13,489 nucleotides of DNA from assembly GCA_028679985.1 (NCBI GenBank), contig JAJRAH010000019.1:1-13489 (forward strand), in the 5' to 3' direction. This DNA comes from Methanomassiliicoccales archaeon (GTDB lineage: Archaea; Thermoplasmatota; Thermoplasmata; Methanomassiliicoccales; JACIVX01). Position numbers and translations under genes: made by a program. Under the pieces are notes generated by a model. The model was not told the DNA's origin. It was given only the letters and a program-made list of their open reading frames with translations, and did no database searches. The first letter of the stretch is position 1, and each line of letters begins with the position of its first letter. Of this stretch, positions 6,054 through 13,489 are shown in pieces.

Positions 6054-7724
6054 TCACATCATACCGGGCATACCGCCAGGCATGCCACCAGGTGGGCAGC
6101 CCTCTCCGCCGGGCGGTCCCATCGGGGGACCCCTCTTGGCGGCGATGACATCATCGATCCTTAGGATCATGCTCGCGACCTCGGTTGCGGCTTTCACAGC
6201 CTGGGTCTTCACTCTGAGCGGCTCGATGACGTTCTCCTTGAGCATGTTCTTCGGGTCGACGCTGCTTAGGTCAACGCCGTAGTACTTGGTGTCAGATCCT
6301 TTCCCTTCGTGAGCGCTCTTCAGACGTATGATTACGTCTATCGCGTCCAGACCGGCGTTTTCGGCCAGTGTCCAGGGAACGATCTCCATTGCCTGGGCGA
6401 ATGCTTCGATAGCGAGCTGCTCTCTTCCGCCGATGCTCGCTGCGAAGTCCTTCAATCTCAGGGACAGCTCGATCTCGGTCGAGCCTCCTCCTGCAACGGC
6501 CTTTCCATCCTCGAGCGTGACTCCCACGACTCTCAGAGCGTCATGAAGAGATCGCTCGACCTCGTCGATCACATGCTCGGTGCCGCCGCGAATGACTATC
6601 GAAACAGCCTTCGGATTCTTGCACCCAGTTATGAATGTCATGTTGTCGTCGCCGACCTTCTTCTCCTCTACCGTCTCGGCGCTTCCGAGATCGTTTGATT
6701 CGAGCTGGTCAAGATTCCCGACAATGCTCGCACCAGTTGCTTTCGAGATCTTCTCGATGTCGGATTCCTTGAGTCTGCGGGCGGCGAATATGCCTTCCTT
6801 GGCGAGATAGTGCTGAACGAGGTCATCGACACCCTTCTGGCAGAAGACGACGTTTGCCCCAACACTCTTTATCTTCTCGACTTTCTTCTTCAGGGTCGCC
6901 TCCTCTTCATCGAGGAACTTCTGCATTGCCATCGGGTCGCTGATCTGGATCTTTGCCTCGACCTCGGTCTTCTTGATTTCGAGAGCGACACTGAGAACGG
7001 CGATCTTCGCGTTCTTGACGACTCTCGGCATCCTCGGGTGAACGCGCTCCTTGTCAACCACGATACCCTGTATCATCTGCGTGTCAGGGATTGCCCCGCC
7101 GATCCTCTTCTCGACCTTAATGTTGTCAACGTCTACGAAGTACTTGCCGTCCCTCTTCTCCGCAACGGACTTGACTGCGTCAACGGCGAGATTGGCGAGG
7201 TAATCCTTCTGGCCTCCGACACTCTTGCCAGTCATAGCCGTCCTGGCGACCTTCTTCAACATATCGTTGTCCTTTGTGGTCACGTCCAATGCGATGCTAT
7301 CCAGAATCTTGACCGCTTCCGCGGCCGCCATTCTGAAACCGTTCACGATGATCGTGGGGTGAACGTTCTGTTCGATTAGGGCTTCGGACTTCTTCAGCAA
7401 CTCTCCTGCAACAATCACCGATGTCGTGGTTCCGTCGCCGCACTCAGTGTCTTGGGTTTTGGCGACCTCAACGATCATCTTTGCCGCAGGGTGCTGCACA
7501 TCGATCTCCTTCAGAATCGTCACACCGTCATTCGTTATCACGACGTCTCCCATCGAATCCACGAGCATCTTGTCCATGCCCTTAGGACCGAGGGTCGAAC
7601 GCACAGAATCGGCAACAGCTCTGGCGGCGGCGATGTTGTTTGACGTCGCCTCCTTGTCCTTGCTTCGCTCTGTACCTTCTCTTAGCACAATAATTGGCTG
7701 ACCTTGTCCCATAGAATATGCCAT
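6054..7724 (-). CDS. ths: Thermosome subunit (group II chaperonin)
   Basis: A full-length 556-residue group II chaperonin subunit, which forms a double-ring cytosolic ATPase that encloses and folds proteins. Seen: LGPKGMDKML (45-54), the ATP-site motif GDGTTT (96-101), a helical protrusion around the DEEEATLKKKVEKIK segment (lid function without GroES), and AGGGSTEIELSLRL in the C-terminal equatorial domain. The tail is Gly/Met-rich as in the family, but it is unusually rich in proline and contains one cysteine (GGEGCPPGGMPGG). Only one subunit is encoded here; paralogues may exist elsewhere. The ATG at 7724 is preceded by GGGAGGT with 8-base spacing and a strong TATA box at 7765-7772, consistent with high expression. 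ATG at residue 5 is an alternative start. No heat-shock operator was identified. Confidence 0.97.
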   Translation of the reverse strand: MAYSMGQGQPIIVLREGTERSKDKEATSNNIAAARAVADSVRSTLGPKGMDKMLVDSMGDVVITNDGVTILKEIDVQHPAAKMIVEVAKTQDTECGDGTTTSVIVAGELLKKSEALIEQNVHPTIIVNGFRMAAAEAVKILDSIALDVTTKDNDMLKKVARTAMTGKSVGGQKDYLANLAVDAVKSVAEKRDGKYFVDVDNIKVEKRIGGAIPDTQMIQGIVVDKERVHPRMPRVVKNAKIAVLSVALEIKKTEVEAKIQISDPMAMQKFLDEEEATLKKKVEKIKSVGANVVFCQKGVDDLVQHYLAKEGIFAARRLKESDIEKISKATGASIVGNLDQLESNDLGSAETVEEKKVGDDNMTFITGCKNPKAVSIVIRGGTEHVIDEVERSLHDALRVVGVTLEDGKAVAGGGSTEIELSLRLKDFAASIGGREQLAIEAFAQAMEIVPWTLAENAGLDAIDVIIRLKSAHEGKGSDTKYYGVDLSSVDPKNMLKENVIEPLRVKTQAVKAATEVASMILRIDDVIAAKRGPPMGPPGGEGCPPGGMPGGMPGMM

Positions 7725-7764
7725 TCGTCAGACCTCCCTTTTGCGCTCGGTATTTTAGTGCTTC

Positions 7765-7772
7765 TATATAAA
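7765..7772 (-). promoter_or_regulatory. Strong box A (TATA) of the thermosome gene
   Basis: On the minus strand this reads TTTATATA, an exact consensus match. Transcription should begin near 7742, giving a leader of roughly 18 bases that carries GGGAGGT in front of the ATG. So this gene uses a leader with a ribosome-binding site, unlike several neighbours. Confidence 0.65.
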
Positions 7773-7875
7773 CATTCTTAGTCTTGGACGGTCTTCGGTC
7801 TCGAAAGACCATCTTACCGGTCCAGACCCGAATTGCACATGTCAAACGAACAAAGCAGGATGTGGATCGATGCAA

Positions 7876-8736
7876 TCAGAAGGCCGATTCGAATACCATC
7901 CCGGCATTCTCTACAAGCTCCTGGAGTCTCAATTCGAGACTACTCGAATACGAGTGAGATAGTGCTTTCGCGTCGAACTGCCTCTTACTTTCATCGTCCC
8001 GTAACAAACCCACATTATGAACCCTATCAAGCATCCCTGGACGGAGTCTCAGTCTGTCAACCATGACCCGCCGTGTCCCGGTCTCAACTATGTCTGAAAT
8101 CAGCTTGTCAAGCTCAGCCTCAGTGGCGATCGGAATCAGCGGACCCATGAGCACATATGTCTCGATCCCTTCGGAGTTCATTCTTGTAAGCGCACGTAGC
8201 CTCTTCGACGGAGGCGGGGCGTAGGGTTCGAACCATGCGGCGATCCTATCATCACGCGCTGTCACGGTCATTCCGACCTCAACCTTGGACGATTCTGCCA
8301 GCAAAGTCAAGTCCCGTAGGACGATATCCGATTTCGTTAGAATGCTGACTCGCAATTTCGATCTGAGAAGCTGTTCCAGACACATCCGCGTCAGAGACGT
8401 TCGAGCCTCTATCGGTTGATACGGATCCGTGACCGTTCCGACGCCGACAACGCCCTCCTTCCCTTTCAGTTCTCTCGAGAGGATGCTCGGCATGTTCACC
8501 TTCGCGTTGACCCATTCTCCCCATTCAGAGGGGTCGGTTCTGAGAACGTAGGGGGCATAGCAGTACACGCACGCATGCTCGCATCCTTCGTATGGATTGA
8601 GGGCGTAATTCAGACCTGGCAGTCTGGAGACAGACAGGGCCGTCCTACACGTTAGCTCTCCGATTCTGATCGGCCTTCTTCCTGTCTGCTCATGCTCGAG
8701 CGCAGCGTTGACAGAATAGGAGAACAGGTCACGCAT
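7876..8736 (-). CDS. SPL-like radical SAM protein (COG1533-type)
   Basis: A radical SAM enzyme of 286 residues from the chosen ATG. The [4Fe-4S] motif CEHACVYC (CX3CX2C, Cys52, Cys56 and Cys59) is followed by YAPYVLR. The NYALNPYEGCEHACVYCYA context, then TVTDPYQPIE and ILTKSDIVLRD, are hallmarks of the family that includes spore photoproduct lyase. Family members generate a 5'-deoxyadenosyl radical; SPL itself reverses a UV thymine lesion, but most relatives have no proven substrate. The gene overlaps the end of nreA by 8 bases (ATGCGTGA), so the two are almost certainly co-translated. That supports, but does not prove, a DNA-repair role. An upstream in-frame TTG at 8745 would add three residues; ATG 8736 is preferred, with GAGG just upstream. 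Confidence 0.88.
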   Translation of the reverse strand: MRDLFSYSVNAALEHEQTGRRPIRIGELTCRTALSVSRLPGLNYALNPYEGCEHACVYCYAPYVLRTDPSEWGEWVNAKVNMPSILSRELKGKEGVVGVGTVTDPYQPIEARTSLTRMCLEQLLRSKLRVSILTKSDIVLRDLTLLAESSKVEVGMTVTARDDRIAAWFEPYAPPPSKRLRALTRMNSEGIETYVLMGPLIPIATEAELDKLISDIVETGTRRVMVDRLRLRPGMLDRVHNVGLLRDDESKRQFDAKALSHSYSSSLELRLQELVENAGMVFESAF

Positions 8737-10036
8737 AGTCCTCAATCCTTCTCTGGAAGATGATGTCCTTCAGGATTCCACTGTGTCTGATCCAAGTCGA
8801 CAGAGGAATGTCCATACGCTTTCCAATGTGACCTAGAGCCTGCTCCAAGGAAGAGAATTTCAAGGAAGGCTGTCTTAGAGCCATTCGGACATTCTCTCTC
8901 ACGTTCCAGACTCCAACGGGCATGATGTACCCAGGATGAGCTTCCCTGAATATGATGGCTCCAGCCTGACGCCTTTCTCTGCTCAAGAGTTCGTTCACCG
9001 CAAACCGAGCCGCGTAATAGCACCCTCCGATCTGGGCATATTCTTTCCTCCCATCGTACATTTCATAATCGCTGAGTATCTCGATGCGCTTCCCCATCGG
9101 GTTCCATGCAGTGTTCGGATACCAGGCTTCTATGAGCTCGTAACGCCAGGTTGTTGGAAGGAACAACACTGACCACCTGTTGTCGAGTTGCTCCCAGTCG
9201 TGAATCCTGAATTCATCAATTGTCGGATAGGTCTTCGTTCGCTCAAGGAGAGTCTTTCCCAGAATATCGTCCACGGCCGTTATGCTCCACCTCGTTGGGA
9301 CGAACTTCCTTCTCTTCTCGGTGCCGAAGGCCCCGACGCTGAAAGCCTTCTGTATCCTCGATACCAGAACCCCTCGAGCGTAGAGGTCCCCTACAGCCTC
9401 CACTGCTCTGAGATCGGTGTCGTAGAAGGCTCTCTCAACTCTCTGATCGAACTTCGGATTGCCTATCGAGAGGTTTCTAAGCCTGGCCGAGGGGCCGAAT
9501 GGCTGGACTTCATCGTCGAGGACGATCCTTCCCGACGGCTTCTTCTGAAACGCTGCTTCGACGTCGATCGGATTGACCGAGAGGGCCAGCTCCCTCGTGT
9601 GTTCGACCATTCTGCCGCAGGACTGGAAATTCGTCACATTGATTCTGTGCTTTCCTCTTACCAGGGAGAATCTGAAATCGACTATGTCATCTATCGTCTT
9701 TCCCATCCACATCTCCGGAGTATCCATAACTGATGTGTCTCCGAGGGTGGGCGGCACCAGCGGGCCTACATCGACGTTCGGATATCCGAATCGTCCGACG
9801 AACACGGCCGGAGGGGAATTTCCGTACAGATCCAATGAATCTATCAGACGCCTCGTCCTCGACTGTGAGTACAACTTAACCATGAGAGGGCATCGATCCT
9901 TGCCGCAGAGCATTTTCGAACCCTTGCACAAGGCGCAAGCTCCGCTCGATGGAGCCCCGGAGGGGGCTGACTTGACATCCTTGAACATAGCTGAGAGAGC
10001 AGCCCGGTCGACGGTCATGACCTTACTGGATTTCAT
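8729..10036 (-). CDS. nreA: NreA-family DNA repair protein with C-terminal PIP-like motif
   Basis: A 435-residue NreA-family (DUF650/DUF651) protein, an archaeal repair factor reported in haloarchaea to act with UvrABC and PCNA against mitomycin C damage. Seen: an N-terminal zinc-binding pattern CALC-x6-C-x4-C (Cys34, Cys37, Cys44, Cys49), the conserved FVGRFGYPNVDVGPL block (about 79-93), MDTPEMW, and the long DUF651 half with WNPMGKRIEI and VGVWNVREN. The last eight residues, QRRIEDYA (428-435), fit a PCNA-interacting QxxIxxY pattern, as expected for NreA rather than NreB. The codons for this tail overlap the start of the next gene. It is preceded at 49 bases by the GNAT gene. ATG at residue 7 (10018) is an alternative start and suits a possible box A near 10049-10056 better. 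Confidence 0.93.
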   Translation of the reverse strand: MKSSKVMTVDRAALSAMFKDVKSAPSGAPSSGACALCKGSKMLCGKDRCPLMVKLYSQSRTRRLIDSLDLYGNSPPAVFVGRFGYPNVDVGPLVPPTLGDTSVMDTPEMWMGKTIDDIVDFRFSLVRGKHRINVTNFQSCGRMVEHTRELALSVNPIDVEAAFQKKPSGRIVLDDEVQPFGPSARLRNLSIGNPKFDQRVERAFYDTDLRAVEAVGDLYARGVLVSRIQKAFSVGAFGTEKRRKFVPTRWSITAVDDILGKTLLERTKTYPTIDEFRIHDWEQLDNRWSVLFLPTTWRYELIEAWYPNTAWNPMGKRIEILSDYEMYDGRKEYAQIGGCYYAARFAVNELLSRERRQAGAIIFREAHPGYIMPVGVWNVRENVRMALRQPSLKFSSLEQALGHIGKRMDIPLSTWIRHSGILKDIIFQRRIEDYA

Positions 10037-10085
10037 AAAAGTAACACCCTATTTGACCTTTGCCCACTCCTAGACAAAAGTGGTC

Positions 10086-11075
10086 TTAACCCGCCCAGGA
10101 TGTAAGGTTGAAAGTTCCTCTCTCCAAGTACTCAGCACCCTTCAAGAAACGAATGTTCGCCCCCCGGATCGAGTACGAATTCCTAGCCATAAGAGCATAG
10201 AGCTCACTCGAGAGAATAGGATATCGCGCGTACATCCTCTCCTTCCCCAGAAGGTGAGAAACTGCCTCGCATCTTCCCAAGAGAGCGAGGAGCCCAGATC
10301 CTCCATTTCGTGAGATAGGATCGATAACGAGAAGCTTGATCGAGGAGTAATTAGCATCGTCCGATTTCTGGTAAGTATGAAGAAGCGCGACACCTTCAGC
10401 GCTGCCTCCCGATTCCCAAACGAAGACGGTGCCCAGTCGTTTTTCGAACAGAATGTCCAACTCGGGAGAAAGGTCGAGGCCTGGATAGATCGAGTCTCCA
10501 ATCTTCTTCAAAACTCCCGATACCTCTTCGATTTCTTTGAAATTGACTTCCCGGATGCTCCCCGTTTCGATCTTGTCGCCATTCTTTACTGACTTCGTCG
10601 ATACCAGCGTCTTGTCAGTGATTACGGTCAGGGCCTTCGGGGAATAGGCATGGGACAGGTAGAAGTGCAGATTCTTCGGGATATGGGACATCGTCTCCAG
10701 TCCTATCGCGTTCACTCCCCTTCTCCAAAGGAATCTTTCGCATTCAGCGAGCAGGGATCCGCCGACTCCCATATTCTGATGTTCCGGCAGAACCTCGAAG
10801 GGGCCGATCCAGCCGACGGTTCCCCATACATGGGAATAGGCCGCCCCGATCACGCTCCCGTCCTTTTCCGCCACCAGGCAACCCTGAGGTTCCTTCTCTA
10901 TATATCCTTCGATGATCTTCCGGGGACGCATGGGATACTTGATCTTTCTTCCCACATCTCTAGATGCTAGGTCGGACCAGGCTTCTTGACCGACGAATCT
11001 CAGCTCCTCCACATCCTCCGGCACTATTGGACGGATAGTGAGACCCTTCTTTCTGAAGAGACTGAATGGACTCAC
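10086..11075 (-). CDS. GNAT-family acetyltransferase
   Basis: A 329-residue protein with one clear GNAT domain in its first half: TIRPIVPEDVEEL (13-25), then EVLPEHQNMGVGGSLLAECE (94-113) with the acetyl-CoA pyrophosphate-binding QxxGxG (Gln100, Gly103, Gly105), and the following strand INAIGLETM-like region. The second half, from about residue 170, has a similar layout (IREVNFKEIEEVSGVLKKI and VIDPISRNGGSGLLALLGR) and looks like a degenerate second GNAT copy, a known architecture. The acyl acceptor is not predictable; protein N-acetylation is one option. The start is GTG at 11075; a GGAGG lies 11 bases upstream, while a box A at 11098-11105 would make the transcript nearly leaderless. It is the first gene of a likely operon with nreA. 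Confidence 0.85.
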   Translation of the reverse strand: MSPFSLFRKKGLTIRPIVPEDVEELRFVGQEAWSDLASRDVGRKIKYPMRPRKIIEGYIEKEPQGCLVAEKDGSVIGAAYSHVWGTVGWIGPFEVLPEHQNMGVGGSLLAECERFLWRRGVNAIGLETMSHIPKNLHFYLSHAYSPKALTVITDKTLVSTKSVKNGDKIETGSIREVNFKEIEEVSGVLKKIGDSIYPGLDLSPELDILFEKRLGTVFVWESGGSAEGVALLHTYQKSDDANYSSIKLLVIDPISRNGGSGLLALLGRCEAVSHLLGKERMYARYPILSSELYALMARNSYSIRGANIRFLKGAEYLERGTFNLTSWAG

Positions 11076-11097
11076 AAGAATCCCCGCCTCCGGATCG

Positions 11098-11105
11098 ATA
11101 TTTGA
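11098..11105 (-). promoter_or_regulatory. Possible box A (TATA) of the GNAT-nreA operon
   Basis: On the minus strand this reads TCAAATAT, centred about 26 bases from the GTG at 11075. It suggests a leaderless operon transcript, although the GGAGG between box and start would then not be transcribed. Either the promoter or the ribosome-binding site may be fortuitous. Confidence 0.35.
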
Positions 11106-11185
11106 AATAGGGATACCATCGACCCCACGAGTCCGTGTGTGGTTTCCCTGCCATATGTCATCGAGATGACCCTATCCAGCTACTT

Positions 11186-11965
11186 TCATCTGTCGTTCTT
11201 CCTAGTCTCACGACACCGCCTGCTAATGAGCGCGGCGGTCGCGCCGGCTCCTACTCCGTTGTCGATGTTGACGACGACGAGTCCTGGAGAGCACGTCTGC
11301 AGCATCGACATCAGTGCCGCGGTGCCTTCGCCACCCATTCCGTAGCCTACCGAGGTCGGAACGCCGATCACCGGAACATCGGCTAGGCTCGATACGATCG
11401 ATGGAAGGGCACCCTCCATGCCAGCAACAACTATCAAGACGTCGCATCCCTTCTCAAGCATCGAGGCGAGCGGATCCATGAACCTGTGGAAAGCGGCAAT
11501 CCCCACGTCGTAGGCAAATACCACGGTGCACCCCATGGCCTCCGCGACAACTCTCGCCTCTTCTGCCACGGAAATGTCGGACGTTCCGGCAGTAAGTATT
11601 CCGACGCGTCCAGTCTCCCTGACCTTGGCCCTCCTATCCACAACCACCATACTTGCCTTCTCAACCCACTTCACGCCTTTGGGACCGATACCCTTCCTGA
11701 TCGCTCTGTAGTGAAGCGGCGATGCCCTGGATACGATGACCAGCTCTCTGTCTTCCATCACGTGCCGGAGTATGTCAACAATGTTCTCCGGAGACTTGGT
11801 GTTGCCGAGTATGATCTCAGGGATTCCTCTCCTTGCCTCTCGAGCATGATCGAATACCGTGTGTTTGCCGATGCGCTCCAGAAAGTCCAGCTTCAGCACC
11901 CTTTCCGCTTCCTTCGCGTCGATGCTTCCGCTCTTGTATCGCTCCAGAACCTCGCGGATATTCAT
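11186..11965 (-). CDS. larB: LarB, nickel-pincer cofactor carboxylase/hydrolase
   Basis: A 259-residue protein matching full-length LarB. LarB carboxylates the pyridinium ring of nicotinic acid adenine dinucleotide and hydrolyses the phosphoanhydride, the first step toward the nickel-pincer nucleotide of lactate racemase. Seen: a helical N-terminal region with DFLERIG (27-33), then the PurE-like core with VGILTAGTSDISVAEEA (121-137), AGMEGALPS (181-189), GVPTSVGYGMGGEGTAAL (201-218), and Cys225 in QTCSPG with VVNIDNGVGAGA after it. This cysteine corresponds to the one that forms the substrate adduct in the characterised enzyme. The gene is divergent from larE, with 111 bases between the starts. 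ATG 11965 has no Shine-Dalgarno; a box A-like site at 11989-11996 fits a leaderless start. Confidence 0.95.
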   Translation of the reverse strand: MNIREVLERYKSGSIDAKEAERVLKLDFLERIGKHTVFDHAREARRGIPEIILGNTKSPENIVDILRHVMEDRELVIVSRASPLHYRAIRKGIGPKGVKWVEKASMVVVDRRAKVRETGRVGILTAGTSDISVAEEARVVAEAMGCTVVFAYDVGIAAFHRFMDPLASMLEKGCDVLIVVAGMEGALPSIVSSLADVPVIGVPTSVGYGMGGEGTAALMSMLQTCSPGLVVVNIDNGVGAGATAALISRRCRETRKNDR

Positions 11966-11988
11966 GGTCGCGCCTATGCACTATGTGT

Positions 11989-11996
11989 GTATTTTT
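11989..11996 (-). promoter_or_regulatory. Possible box A (TATA) of larB
   Basis: On the minus strand this reads AAAAATAC, centred about 28 bases before the larB ATG, so the transcript would be leaderless. An alternative TATATA-like site lies near 12019-12025. Confidence 0.4.
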
Positions 11997-12048
11997 CTTT
12001 TCTCTCTGCGCTCGAGAGGATATATGATCTGCTATCCCGAAGAATAAC

Positions 12049-12055
12049 TATTTTA
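12049..12055 (+). promoter_or_regulatory. Possible box A (TATA) of larE
   Basis: TATTTTA is centred 25 bases before the GTG at 12077, placing the transcription start at the start codon. No Shine-Dalgarno precedes this GTG, in agreement with leaderless translation. Confidence 0.4.
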
Positions 12056-12076
12056 GCACATCTCGCGATTGGGCCT

Positions 12077-12886
12077 GTGGTGTCCGAGGAAGAGAAGCTG
12101 GCGGAACTGACGAACATTCTCCGAGGAATGAAGAGTATAGCAGTTGCATTCTCAGGGGGCGTCGACAGCACGCTGCTCTTGAAGGTCGCCCGCGACGCCC
12201 TTCCCGACAGAGTCATCGCTGTCATAGGCGTTTCCGAAACCTTTCCTTCATGGGAACGACACGAGGCACAGATCATCGCGAAAACCATCGGCGTTCCGAT
12301 CTATTCTGTCTATTCGAGAGAACTTGAGGACGATTGCTTTTCCGAGAACCCTCCAGATAGATGCTACCATTGCAAGAAACATCTCTTCGCGGAAGTAAGA
12401 CGAATCGGCGACATGGAAGGCATCGCGGAGATCGCTGACGGCAATAACGCCGACGACGTGAGATCTCATCGACCGGGGAAAAAGGCGAGTGAGGAGATGG
12501 GCGTCAGAAGTCCGCTGGCCGAGGCCGGATTGACAAAGAGAGAGATCAGATCACTATCAAGCAAGATGGGACTGAAGACGGCCGACAAACCTCAGAACGC
12601 ATGCTTGGCTTCGCGGATTCCATACGGTGAGAAGATCACACGCGAGAAACTCGCGATGGTCGAGAAAGCGGAAGATCACCTTAGGCGCATGGGTTTCGCT
12701 CAGCTACGCGTGAGATATCATGGCCCGATCGCCAGAATCGAGGTTCCGGAAGAGAAAATCGAGGCGGTCGCGGATAAGAGAGACGACATCGTGAGAGCAT
12801 TGAAGGCCGTCGGCTTCGTCTATGTGACGCTCGATCTCGAGGGCTTCCGAAGCGGCAGCATGCTGGACGCTTTGAAACACCAGTGA
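12077..12886 (+). CDS. larE: LarE, ATP-dependent sulfur-inserting enzyme of nickel-pincer cofactor synthesis
   Basis: A 269-residue protein of the normal LarE length. LarE activates the LarB product with ATP and inserts sulfur to make the thiocarboxylates that hold nickel. Seen: the PP-loop SGGVDST (26-32), the family motif NPPDRCYHCKKHLF (91-104), DGNNADD (121-127), and QNACLASRIPYG (173-184). Cys176 here lies in the same CLxSRI context, with the same number, as the sulfur-donating cysteine of Lactobacillus plantarum LarE. The frame is open far upstream, but that part is the antisense of larB and shows no family similarity. GTG at 12077 (or the next codon) gives the usual EEEKLAELTNILR N-terminus; ATG at residue 18 would cut this off. 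It is convergent with the pmbA-like gene, 18 bases apart. Confidence 0.94.
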   Translation: MVSEEEKLAELTNILRGMKSIAVAFSGGVDSTLLLKVARDALPDRVIAVIGVSETFPSWERHEAQIIAKTIGVPIYSVYSRELEDDCFSENPPDRCYHCKKHLFAEVRRIGDMEGIAEIADGNNADDVRSHRPGKKASEEMGVRSPLAEAGLTKREIRSLSSKMGLKTADKPQNACLASRIPYGEKITREKLAMVEKAEDHLRRMGFAQLRVRYHGPIARIEVPEEKIEAVADKRDDIVRALKAVGFVYVTLDLEGFRSGSMLDALKHQ

Positions 12887-12904
12887 GCTGCCAGAATGGA
12901 ATGC

Positions 12905-13489
12905 TCACATAGATGACTTCGTGAAACGTATCTTCTCGACGAGTGCAGCCGGCGACAGCGTCGGCACCTCGACCTCCCACCACTTCACCCAGACTCGGTT
13001 CTTTGTCAGTGAAGACACGTTTTGGAGGATGTGCAGCATGTTATCGCTGATTCTCAGCTCTCGTATAGGCTTCTCGATCTGACCGTTCCTGATCAAGAAC
13101 ATGGCGTCGCGAGGAATCGTCGAGAAATCTCCGGTTGAATAGTTCTGATAGCGGAGATACCAGTCGTTTGTGACATATATCCCTTTGTCAACAGAGCGTA
13201 TCAGATCCTCAAGAGTTTTGTCTCCGTCACCGACAATTAGATTGAACGGACGAGGTGCCATCAGACCTGCGTTGGCGGTACTCTGTGTCCCGAATTTCTT
13301 CGCGGTCGAGCTGTTATGAAGGTAGCTCTTCAGAATGCCGTCCTGCACGATCTCAGTCCTTCTTGCAGGGAGACCTTCGGCATCAAACGGAAACGCGCCG
13401 TACGAACCTTTCAGCGTCGGATCATCCGCGATGCTGACCTTCTCAGAAGCGACCTTCTGTCCGATCTTTTCTCCAAGGAAGGACAAGCC
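12905..13489 (-). CDS. pmbA: PmbA/TldE-like protein, C-terminal part (5' end outside window)
   Basis: The last 194 residues of a TldD/PmbA (U62) family protein; the frame runs off the right edge without a credible start. Seen: GEKIGQKVASEKVSIADDP, then PFDAEGLPARRTEIVQDGILKSYLH, ANAG, and TGDFSTIP and ISDNMLHILQNVSSL. These fit the PmbA/TldE side of the family (FDxEGxPxRRxxLVxxGxLxxYL) better than TldD, which carries the metal-binding histidines. TldD and TldE act together as a protease on unfolded peptides and on ribosomally made modified peptides; archaeal roles are mostly unknown. The YQNYSTGDF stretch is less typical and may be an archaeal variant. A TTG at 13486 sits at the edge but is internal to the domain, so it is not the true start. 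Confidence 0.9.
   Translation of the reverse strand, partial: GLSFLGEKIGQKVASEKVSIADDPTLKGSYGAFPFDAEGLPARRTEIVQDGILKSYLHNSSTAKKFGTQSTANAGLMAPRPFNLIVGDGDKTLEDLIRSVDKGIYVTNDWYLRYQNYSTGDFSTIPRDAMFLIRNGQIEKPIRELRISDNMLHILQNVSSLTKNRVWVKWWEVEVPTLSPAALVEKIRFTKSSM

Noticed and set aside
6810..7379. 189-codon plus-strand open frame within the thermosome gene
   Set aside because: Antisense shadow of a highly conserved chaperonin gene; leucine/aspartate-rich translation without domain features.
7797..7810. GGTCT/AGACC hairpin with a four-base loop upstream of the thermosome promoter
   Set aside because: A short five-base-pair stem without a T-tract; it could be chance, and no role can be assigned.
11486..12076. 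N-terminal extension of larE to a 466-residue protein
   Set aside because: The extension is antisense to larB and shows no similarity to LarE, which is normally about 270 residues; GTG 12077 with a box A 25 bases upstream is a better start.

Overview
This window looks like a chromosomal fragment of a euryarchaeon, most likely a member or relative of the Thermoplasmata; the phylum is inferred from overall gene character, not proven. The archaeal signs are a clamp-loader large subunit (RfcL), an RPA-like OB-fold protein, a group II chaperonin (thermosome), NreA, TATA (box A) elements 25-29 bases upstream of many start codons, and Shine-Dalgarno sites matching GGAGGTGATC. All genes except the OB-fold gene and larE are on the minus strand.

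Layout. 1-1012: rfcL, 5' part only, running off the left edge. 1013-3948: an accessory interval placed between two DNA-replication genes. It holds a roughly 460-base gene-free stretch, a 49-residue ribbon-helix-helix-like gene, an AT-rich regulatory stretch, and two overlapping serine recombinase genes with a palindrome in their promoter. 3949-4383: RPA-like OB-fold gene, divergent from the recombinases. 4525-5859: secreted, membrane-anchored surface protein of unknown function. 6054-7724: thermosome subunit with a strong promoter. 7876-11075: three co-oriented genes, GNAT acetyltransferase, NreA and an SPL-like radical SAM protein; the last two overlap. 11186-12886: divergent larB and larE for the nickel-pincer nucleotide cofactor. 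12905-13489: 3' part of a PmbA/TldE-like gene, running off the right edge and convergent with larE.

Functionally, the window is rich in DNA replication and repair: RfcL loads PCNA, the OB-fold protein probably binds single-stranded DNA, and NreA, which carries a PIP-like C-terminus, probably docks on PCNA and may work with the SPL-like radical SAM enzyme. LarB and LarE cover two of the three cofactor-building steps; LarC and the target enzyme LarA are not here.

The best candidates for something undescribed are the paired compact serine recombinases with their palindromic promoter elements, and the GNAT-NreA-radical SAM operon. No rRNA, tRNA or CRISPR array was recognised.
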